From Pterois miles (Eukaryota > Chordata > Actinopteri > Perciformes > Scorpaenidae): a stretch of DNA of 64,000 bases. The DNA is taken from assembly GCA_947000775.1 (NCBI GenBank), contig CAMQGK010000565.1, positions 1,996,501-2,060,500 of the forward strand, given 5' to 3'. The position numbers were made by a program, and so were the translations under genes. The notes beneath the pieces are model-generated. The model was not told where the DNA came from. It ran no database searches and saw only the letters and a program-made list of their open reading frames with translations. This document shows, one piece after another, positions 45,551 through 56,600 of this stretch (positions are counted from its first letter, which is position 1; each line of letters begins with the position of its first letter).

Positions 45551-47600
45551 CTACGGACAGAGCCAAACAAGAAAGGAAAGAGTGGGCAAAGGGCACCCTT
45601 TTACATGGAAAACGGACACTTCATAAATGTCAGTGGGGATTCCTCTTCAGTGAATCAGACAGAAATACAACATGGAAATTCAGATGACATTTCAGAGCAA
45701 CAATCTCATTCCAATGACCCAACATGAAGAACAATTACATCCCAGTAAACCAGATTCATAACAAAATCAATTCCCTCAGAGCCAAATAGCGTCAGTCATA
45801 CAAAAGACAACCATTATATAAGTCTACTGTTAGCTTCTTACCTCAGATCTGTGGACTTTGACGGAGACATAGTTGCCCTGTGACGTCCACTTGGTGGCCT
45901 CAGCCACTTTGAGACCGGTGCCAATCAGATTAATGCTGAACTGGCCCTGAACACACACATCAGATTCAATTATTTCTGAGCTGTTATTTAACCGGGAAGG
46001 TTAAGCTCATTCACATTTGCAGAAAAGGTCTGTGGCAATAATTGCAGAAGGAGAGGCTTAAATGCAAACTACTATGTGGTGAGCACCTCAAATGGAGAAA
46101 TAGAGTAGTTGGAGGTTATTGCAGAGGAAAAGGGTAGAGAATTATAGCAGCAAAAGTTTAGTAAAATTATCTCCACTAACAAACAAATGGCACAAAAAAA
46201 GACACATGAAACATTCTCCTGAGGCCACAATGTTCAGTATTTCACCAACCTGTGGACACTTGGCTGCACTGTAACAATCCCCCGCCGTAGCGAAGGGCAC
46301 GGGTCGACCGAGAAGAGTCTGGGAAAACTGGAGGTCTGTGACTGGTAAACAGCAAAGATACAAATCTAAAGTCACAATGTGCAACAGCAGAAGTAAACAT
46401 AGACTCAAGAGCAGCTGTTCTAAGGTAAATAACCACACAGAGCTTCAGCAGCTACAGTTTATGCAATTCAGTTTCATTGCAGGGTTGATTTGGGGTTTGA
46501 ATTGATACAGTAATTAATCTGCTTATAAACTCTCAACTCAAAGAGACGAAACTCCAGTGTTTTCTTGACAACAGTCGCATTTTGGACTGAAAATGCTTAT
46601 TATATTTATAATGTGTTATTGTTCAACAGAGATCATTTTGGTAGAATACAACAATGAAATACTTTTGTTTTACTTTTGTACAAATTTTTTAGACGTTTTA
46701 CTGGCGTACGGTAGTCGCTTTCAGCCCAAAATGGCACAAGTGTCGCTTTGCTGCTGGTCGCAACAATCAACTGCCTTTTAGTTCTTGGCAATATACGGTC
46801 TTTGTCTTCACAGAGTCCACCATGTTGCTCTGCCATGTTTCTACAGTAGCCCAGAATGGACAAACCAAAACTGTGGTAACACCAGCCGCCGTCTGACTTC
46901 TGTTGTTCGTAAAGAAGTGTTGTTATGGTAAGGATGGCCTCAGAGCGAGGTGACTGGCGTTATCAGGGTTTTGCTCTCAGTTGCTCATGTTTCCACAGTC
47001 TTGGAGAGGGAGGAGTGAGTGGAGGAGTACTTCGATGGTTGCAATCTGCAGCAACACTGCTAGATGCCACCAAATCCAACGCTCTGTACCTTTAAATCTT
47101 AACAGTTTTACATAAAAAAAGTTATCTTAAATTTAAGAGGTAAAAATCACAGAACTCCCACAAGAGAGAAAAGAGGTAAACTCTAAATAAACTTGGAGCT
47201 AATGAATCCAGGCATTTTACCAAAGTGGAACCGGATCCATAATGAAACCATCTATCGGAAACGGTTGAGTCCCCTGTTACAGTAGATTTGTGAGGAAACT
47301 GGTTTTACATTTTAAATCAGTGACTCAATCTGAACCTTGTTTCCTTGACTCTGCTGTTGTCACACATGAGAACCATGACCGGTACCTTTTCCTGCCCTCC
47401 CTTCACGTTGGCCTGTATAAAATGACGATAAAGTTCACGAGATGCTTCCCTTCATCTTGAACTCATTATCCCCCCTCAGCTCTCGTCAAGCCAAATGAGT
47501 ACCATGCAGAGGGGGGTTGGGAACATGTGCTGTCAGGACCAGGACCAGACGAAGAGGATGGGAGGAGGATGACTGTGTAGGTTCTAATCCAACTTCCCCT

Positions 47601-47686
<86 letters not shown>

Positions 47687-50600
47687 CACTAATCCACATA
47701 CTCTAATCAAAGGCATACTTGAACACAACAGGGAAGGTGGAGCTGACTGTAATAACGAGCAGAGGAATATGGCCTGAAGATATGTGTGTGTAAGAGTGTG
47801 TCTGTGAATGTGTGATTGCTTGCATGCTAGTATGAGTTAAGTGTTTGACATTGATGTGAATATGTGGTGTGTGCGGCGCTTGTGTCTTCAGGTCTTCTTG
47901 TGTGTCTGTGTGCGCTCGCCAAAGAAAAGATGTGCGAGGCAGCATCACACGTATGCATTCCTTTATTCTCGCGCTCACGTGTTTGCGCTGAGAGGCCCGA
48001 TTTCAAGTCCTCGCCCAGAGATGTGAACACGGAGCTCTGAAAGGTCGTCATTAAGACTTCAGCGGAGAGAGTGCGGGGAGAGCAAGTATTAAGCACTACG
48101 GGAGGGTTAAAACAATACTGATGTGTGGTCTCATTACAGTAGACAATCACACAGTAATTACGCACTCATTATCCTCAGGGTGCTCAGGTCCAGACGGACT
48201 TTGTGAAAGAGCGTGTATCCCGCTGCTGAGTAGTCGTTCCTGCAGTCGCAGTCCTGTCTTCGGCTGCCGTTATATGGACACTCAAAGGGGTTCAGCAACC
48301 TTTGTGTTAACGACAACGAGCATCAGGATTCATTCAAGACAAACACAGGAGCTGAACACTCCGAATACTATATTTTACAGTAATTCTGATTTACACATCA
48401 CTGTATGGTGATGAGTCATCGCTGCTTTATACAAACCTGTGCCCGTACACCTCGGAGTAGTTGTCTGTCTGACCGCTGCGCAGGGTCACATACTCCTTGG
48501 GGAAATCAGTCTGCATCTCGGCGCAGTAAATCTGAAGCCAAACACATTGAGACAACACATGAGGGCCTGCGCAGAAGCTGCAGGTTGAGTCATGACATGT
48601 GTAGGAGCATTTTCTGACAGAGCAGGCACACCTGTAGGATCCGGGATTTGACTTTGAGATAGTATTCCCCATCTATCTTCACGCCCAGTCTCATCTGGAC
48701 CTCTCGGCAGGAAGCAAACAACTGGCCTGGGAGAAGAAATAGCAATTGCAACAGCAATAAAACTTTGACACTGAAGTCTGACAATCTATTTGTGCAAAAT
48801 CAATAAATCTGTTGTCAACAAATGCCAGAAATATTGCACAAGCTAACCAATTCAACACCAAAACTTGGCTCTCGTCCTCTTAAATGAGAGCTGCTGTAAA
48901 CGTCTCATTATTTGAACTGCCTCCTCTGTTTTCCCAGAGTGCCGTAGAGCTCATATCAAGCTGATTAGCTGATTAGTATTAATACTTGACCGCAGAGCTG
49001 GCTGTCACCCGAGCATATCATTTTAATTTCGGCAGTGCCTGACTTGGCAGAAGCCAAGTCGGGAATGAACAGCCCAATGCGCAAGTACTGAAAAATCTGA
49101 AATGTGGGGGAGCGAACCTACAAGCTTTGGCCCGTTGCCGGCTTTTACAGAGCTTGCAAGTTCACAATGAAGGCTGCCTCAGCCCCGGCACACACCCCTG
49201 AGGCATTTTAACAGACTGTCCATTTCACAATTTGCAGAAAATTGCTGGCTGTCTATTTATTGTTCCACTGAGTAATCACTCCAAGAGGCTTCAAGAGGAG
49301 GTTGCTGTTCTGCCTAATGTGTTAAAACAAAGCAAAAAGTTGAGTTTCTATAAACACAATCAGACACGGTGTTGGTTGCCATATACAGCACACAGTCAAT
49401 TTAATACTATCGCTCTACAAATTCCTAGTTGGCAGTAAGTACTACATGGATCAGATGGTAGATTTTCTGAGTTTTGTACTTAACAGCCAAAAAGACCTCT
49501 AAGCGTTTATGGAAGAGAAAGGAAAAGAATGAAATGAGTTTGACTCACATCCTCTGTCTTGACACGCAGCTTGAGACTCAGGTCTTTCTGACGAGCGGCA
49601 GTGTTTGGACGGTTGGCCTTTGGAGGTCACGCACTCCACTCTGCGCTCCATCACTCCTGCCCCGCAGGTCTGCGAGCACTGGTACACACACAAAAGCATT
49701 CAATCCCACAGCTACAGAACACAATTAGCAAATAAGCTGCAGCCAGATCCAAATCCACAAATGAGATTTATCATCACAATGCACAAGTCATCAAAATGTT
49801 TTATGAGAATGGCAATTAGCTAGAGAGGATTTCTCACTGCCTGCGCCTAATAAGTGCTATGTGTTTCACCTTGCTCCACGGGCCAACTTTCCAGTAGGTT
49901 GTGTGCGGGCAGTCCCTGAGGAGGCAGGGCCGGGAGCCAGCTGGGTGGGGCTCGGGGCAGTGGGTGCTGCTGGCAGAGGACGATTGGGCAGCAGCAGCGG
50001 CGTACAGCCGGCGAGCCTGAGAGGAGGCCACGGAGCAGGAGACGATACGCTGCTGGTAGCCCACACCGCAGCTGGCAGAGCACTGAGCCACACACAGATA
50101 CACAGTCACTACAGGCTGGCATGAGTAAACACTCAGTCAGCAGCAATGTCAAATACAGAGGTGGATTTTTTCCTTCTGGGCCTCAGTGCCATGAATGTGC
50201 TATTAATGAGAACATATTGTCTGCCTCTTCACTCATGCTTTCTTCCCCTTATTAAGCTGTTTTCTGTTGAAATATAGACTGTATCCCTCTCTTGTATAAA
50301 CCCTGTATCTCCAAAATGTCAACTTTTCATGAGCTAAGAAAAACAGCTGTGTTTTCAGCTGTATTTCATAGCTTATCCAGTGAGTTTTTAAATGGTTTAC
50401 TTAGCCTAAATATTGGGGAATTCTCACAAAAACTTGGGCGATACGTTTAGACAGCGACTACAGATGTTCCAGCTCCTCAGATGTGAAGATTTGCAATTTT
50501 TCTGTTTTATATCAATTTAAATTGGATAGTTTAGTAGTTGATTGAATAAGACGAGCAACCTGAAGATTTTAAAGATGAACTATTATGCTTATTTTCAGGT

Positions 50601-53600
50601 GCATACTTGAACTAGAACATGTTTACATGCTTTAATATTCAAATAACACTTAATTCTCTCATACTGGCTCTGCTGGTCACCTGGTCCACTCTGCTGTGAT
50701 TGGTCAACGGAAGCAAACTCTTCGGACTCTGCTCCAGCTCCGCTCTGACTAGCTTGTTTGAGGGCATGCCAAACTAGCCGCTAGGCAGGTATCATGCAAA
50801 AGATTTACATGGTGGGTGTAATTTTGCAGACCTCTTACATGCACAAAAAACTATGTAACACACCAAAGGGTCCTCTATAAAATGAGCATTTTTCGCTATT
50901 GTTTTTCTTTTTTAAAATTTCTACCTGTGACCATTCCCCTGTAATCCACGTGTAGTGACAGGGAGCTTCTTTGCAGGACTGGTGTGACGGTGGCTGGGCC
51001 GATGGCTCACAGTAATCATCCTGGACGGGTGTCATCCCCGGGCCCATGCACCCCACCTTTCTGCTTCTCATGCCTTCTCCACAGGTTGCATTACACTACA
51101 AGAAAATGTAACACAGGATGAAATCATTGGGAGTGAAGAAGAGTTGGCAGAGGGGGGGCAGTGTTGTACTTTCAGCAACAACATCATCGACTTCTTAGAC
51201 TCCAGCTTGTCTCTTTAGCTTTTCAATTGGACACTCCTAATTATTAAAAGATTTACACAAGTAGAGACCAACATTACCTCTCAAGAAGCACAATCCCGAA
51301 CATGTGCCAATGTTTCCATAAAAGATAAAAGTTAAGCTGGTCTCCCTCAGGCCTGGTACTGGTTTATAGGAGCATTTAAAAATAATGATATGGACCAGAT
51401 TCTTAAAATTAATTTATGTAAAAAGTCAGCTGTGTCTGGATTTTCAAGGCCAAACTGTGAAAGAAACAAGGCTGTAAGTTCTCGAGGTAACACAGTCAGG
51501 AATCTGAACAGTGCAAACACTCTGCAGCAGGACGCTGCGTTATGTCCGTACATGGTGCCCCTCTTTTGAGGATAAAGCATGGGACATTAAAGAAAAGAGT
51601 CTGCTAGCGTGACGGGACACAGAACAGTGATATTCAGCAGGACAAAAGGGATGATGGCGATCGGTACTTTGAGGTTTGATATGATTTGCTGACTGATGCT
51701 TATCACCAAAGCCCTCACAACTGATGTGAGAGAGCAACGGTACCTGCAGGTCATCCATTTAACAGTGCAGAGAAAGAGAGAAAGAGCGGAGATCTCAGCC
51801 AATAAAAACCTTAATAAGATGGTTAAACATCTGTTCATGGGGGACTTGTAAAATAGCAAGAGATAGAAAGAATGAGTCTTACTTCCTCCCATTCGGCAGT
51901 GACCCAGGTGAAATGTGTGCACTCTGCAGTTTGGCATGGCCGTACGACGGCAGGACGCTGCTGGGCATCACATAGATCCTCTCTGACCCGTCCAGAGCCT
52001 TTTAGTCTGCAGTAGACGTCTCGGTTCTGAACTCCGACTCCACAGGTGACAGAACACTAAAACAGACACAGAGCTGATTTAGAAAAAGGCAGGAAATGAA
52101 AACTAAATTCATGGCATACATAGTTGTACTAGTGTTTCTAACACTGTTCAGTATACAGCCAAACTCATTTCTCTCATGGGGCTATAAAGGATCTCTCCAC
52201 TGATGTTGATGTCATCAGGGCTACAGAAAGTCTGTGTTACAAACTGAAGGGTGGACTTTATAATAGTTGGGCATTTTGAAGACTGAGGGATCTAATCAAG
52301 ATACATCATGGGAAATGTTGAGTTTGACCATAGGCTATATATAAGAAGTGGACATAGTCACTGTGACGTAACCCATTGGTTTGTGGACTGCCATTTTGAA
52401 GCCTCAAGTTTTAGCATTTCGCCATCTTGGTTTTTTGCAATCAGAAGACACACGAGAGGGTGGAGCTAAGTACAACCGAACGCTCCATAGCATATTTTTA
52501 GGTGAACAAAAAAGTTATAATTAACTTGGATGTACTGAAAACACACTGAAGGGTTAAAGTTGTAAGATGAAAACAGGGAAACTCCCAGACAGGACAAAAA
52601 CGTGGTAGTGGCCTGTCAATCACAAGGTAACTTGGCCGTAAAGCATACCCTGCTTTATGGTCTTTTTGACTCTAAATGGGACCATAATCTGCTAAATGAA
52701 CTTCATGCCGTATTGAAGAAGACATTCAACTACTGATTGAGACCATAAACACGTTTACAATTTTTACTGAGGTAATAAATCAAGTGAGAAGTATGCTCAT
52801 TTTCTCATAAACTTCTATACAATCAGACTTCTTTTTGCAACCAGAGGAGTCGCCCGCCGCTGGCTGTTAGAAAGAATGAAAGTTTAAGGCACTGCAGCAT
52901 TGGTTTCACTTTTCAGACCTGGAGATAGCCCAATGGGTTTGACCAACACAATGGACAAAAAGTCAGTATATGTCTCTCTGCTGCTTCAATTTTTGGTCAC
53001 TCTGCTAACCACAGTACTGCAACAACAACAAAAAAAGATCCTCTGTGGTCCAAAACAATCAATCTCATACAGTATACCACCTTTATAAAAGACAGTGTGT
53101 AACTACTAACAAGTTCAAATATTACTCCTTGTATTTTGAATTTCTATGCCAAGGAGGTTTAATATTTGTTAAACTTTCCCAAAGGGTAGCAAAGCTATTT
53201 TTTAGGTATGAGATGTCATCTCAATGTAAAATCTATGGCGCGGACATGAATTTGACATGAATCTGCATTTGCACGTTTGCAAATTTTATTGCAATGAATG
53301 GGCGACATATTAACACAGGTATGTTTATCTGTGATGTGCTAAAACATGGTGGCACAAGAGGAAGGATCATAAATCATAATCAGCAAGCTGTAATATGAAA
53401 TTTGCTAACAACATACGCTACTGGTCATAATTGGCTAGATAGGGCTGCAGCAGCAAAACCACTCAGTGAATTTAAGTTGCCATATGCAACAAAAGAATAG
53501 AGTTATTCCTTCTTTCAAAAGTCTCACTTTTATGCAACAATATTTCAAAATGTGTTTGATCTGCAGATTTAATGCTTTGATGCTCGTGAACAATGTACTT

Positions 53601-56600
53601 AATAAATCCAAAGCCTGTTTGTCGCTTCTCTGAAAGACGTATATCTGGGGTCACACAGAGGTCTATCTGAAACATCTCTTTGATGTGCTTTGAGGAGCAT
53701 ACCTGCATACTGAGGAAACACTCTGTAAGGCTCGAGCTGATCAGCCTGATTTCTCTCCAAGCCTCCTACAGACCTCAAAGAACGGTGCCAGCCAGGCCTC
53801 AGCCATTTCAAAGTCAGAAAATCTGCGCATTATACAGCGAGTATCAAATTTCCCGAAAAACTTCCAGATGTATTTGTGTTGTCCGTTTCTTGCTGCAATC
53901 GTGTGTTATCATTACAGAGAGTGTGTGGCTGAATATGGAGGAAGGGTCAAGGACTTGACTTTGGGAAGAGAACAAAAAGCACCACAGGAAGTCTGACTTT
54001 CAAATAAAAACTAGCTCTGTTTAAAATCTTTTAAAGCATGAAAATAAAACCCGCTGTTAAAGAAATTAGAGTAACTGTTAACTGCCACAGCTACATTTGA
54101 TCAGAGGCAGTGGAGACATCATGAATTGATTGATGAAAAATTACAGACTGTTTTATGATTTCAGAGTGAAGTTGTGTGAGTCTCACCAGTTTTTAATGGG
54201 TCAGTTCACCCAAATACCAAAACGTTTTTCCCACTTAGACATTGTCTATTGATTGAGCCATGCATATCGTTTTGGTTTTTGCCCAGGTAGTAAGAAATCC
54301 GCCTTTGACGCAATGGGTGCTACTGAATTTCATTTGGGCTGCTCACAGCATTGAAAAATGATATTTGAAAAATCCAACAACATTTTCCCTATTCTTGTCT
54401 TAACTTTCTCTTACTTAAGTCGTACCGTGGGCTCATAATAGTGTGCCACATCAGATTCAGCAAACTCTCCTTCCTTGTAAATGACCTGCGTACACATGCT
54501 GAATGGCACCTTTGCATAAATAAGCGTTCATTCAACAAAATTCCAAATTAGCATATTTAACGCTCCAGTGAAGGTTACGCTTCGCACCCCATCCATCTGT
54601 CTCTCAAATTAACCTTCAATTAGTGCATCACTTAAGTTGTTTTGCAGTTTGAGATGTCCATATTGATACTGTAGCATTACACTATAGCATCAATGGCCAA
54701 CTTTAATGAATGATATTGTTAGGCTATATGAGTACTTTTGGGGCGGCAGTAGCTCAGTCTGTAGGGAGTTGGCTTGGAAATCGGAGGGTCACCGGTTCAA
54801 GTCCCGACATGGACCAAGAACTGAGTGTGAACTGGTAGCTGGAGAGGTGCCAGTTTACCTCTTGGGCACTGCCGAGGTGCCCCTGAGCAAGGCACCAAAC
54901 CCCCAACTGCTCGGGGCGCTTGTCAGGAGCAGCCCCCTCACTCTGACATCTCTCCATTGATGCATGTATATGGGTCCTGTTTGTGCATGTGTGTGTTTCG
55001 GGTCTGCATGTACCGTGTATAAGTTAACAACAGAGTTTAAAAATTGAATTTCCCCTCGTGGGACTAATAAAGGTTGTTGTTGTTACTTTTACAATTATAT
55101 TATGCTATAATTCAAATCGCAAAGGCAGTGACCCTGATGAAGACCTATGTTGGTCGCAGCGTGTTCGTCATTTTAAACAATTATTGCCATGTAAAATAAA
55201 GGCATTTTAAATTTGTTCAAACCTTGGCCTTGGTTTATTTTGGAGGGTGTCTTGCATTTTGTACTTTTTTGAGATGGCATTCCACCCATGCAATGAACCC
55301 TTCACAAAACTGAATGAGGCCAATACACCTGAAGGATCCAAAGAGCACCTGCAAATGATGACCTCAAAGATCCAGCAGCACTTCTATTCCATTGTCTTCA
55401 CATAAAGGACCACTGTTTTGTCGTGAAAATGGTTAAGCATCCAAAGGTGTGTGTGTATTTCACGCCATACAAACTAAATTCTGTTCACCTCCATTGTACT
55501 AAGGTGGAAGCAGATGTCTCAGGAATAGATATCTGAGAAACAGGGGCAAATAAATCCAAAACTATCTGTATGGTGAGACAGCTATAGACAAAAATGAGAA
55601 AATATCTACTGTAATTTGGATGAACCAACCCTCTAACAGCAATCTAAAATATTTCACTGAAAATGAATGTGCACAGCATTACAAACAACCAGTAAAAAGA
55701 GGGGAAATATTCTTGTGTCCATGGCTCAATGGGCAGTCCATCCCCGCCCTCCCCCAGCTCCTCTAACATGTTGCCCATTACACCCCCAGTTAGAGGTGAC
55801 TGAGAGGGCCGGGTAGCTGGAATAACTAAAACATTGGGTGCTGCTGAGGTTTCAAAGTTGTCACATGCATGGATATTAAGATATAAAACATGTCTTTATG
55901 TTCTCGTTGAGGATTTCATGGTTGCTGGTGGTATGCGGAGGAAGATGATTGCTTCCAGACACCAGCGAGAGAGAGTGAGACCGGAGGAGGAGGAGGAGGA
56001 GGAGGAAGACACCCTTGGAGTGGGGAGTGGTTGGAGGAGGAGGAGGACGTGGGTCTTCATGGACCTTTTGGGATTCAACAGTTACTTTGAAAGGAGGGAT
56101 ATGGTGGATTTTCTCTCGCTCCCACTAAGCAAAATGAACTTAAAAGTTGATAATATATCATTTCTGTGTTCACAGGTGTTTCTCAAGCCCCAAAGTGGTC
56201 ATAACAAACCCTGATATTCCAGGTTTAAGGCAACCAGTGCAAGCTCTTTGTATTTACTGTGTAATCTGACAGGGTAATCTGACAGAGCATGACAATGAAC
56301 AAGACAGATCATCCCTCCTTTCATTCTGCTCTATGATGGTGGTTTTGAATATTTTCCTCCCTGTGGGATCTCTGACTCTTGGTAGCAGATATTGCGGCTG
56401 TGTGGTCGGCTCCATGATGACTGTGACCCCCCCCCACCCCATAGCGACTCCTCTATGTGTGGCCTTTACCCTGCCAGTGTCTGGTTACACTAAGTGTACA
56501 AAGGTACAAGAACCTGCTGTGTGTCATTCTCAACATCATGCTTTCATCTTGGGATGCTCTCTCTTAAGCTAAGTTCACACTACATGACTTGCTGTCTTGT

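Noticed and set aside
45243..45596. 117-codon minus-strand frame over the ADAMTS terminal exon
   Set aside because: It is in a different frame from the GON-domain reading, which has family matches and correct splice phase. The long frame is a shadow.
54740..54812. Candidate functional tRNA gene
   Set aside because: A and B boxes are present, but the segment continues into a SINE body and tail, and the cloverleaf 3' half is not intact.
55834..56214. 126-codon plus-strand frame with a glutamate run
   Set aside because: The run comes from GGA repeats; the rest shows no family resemblance, and the frame lies inside an ADAMTS intron.
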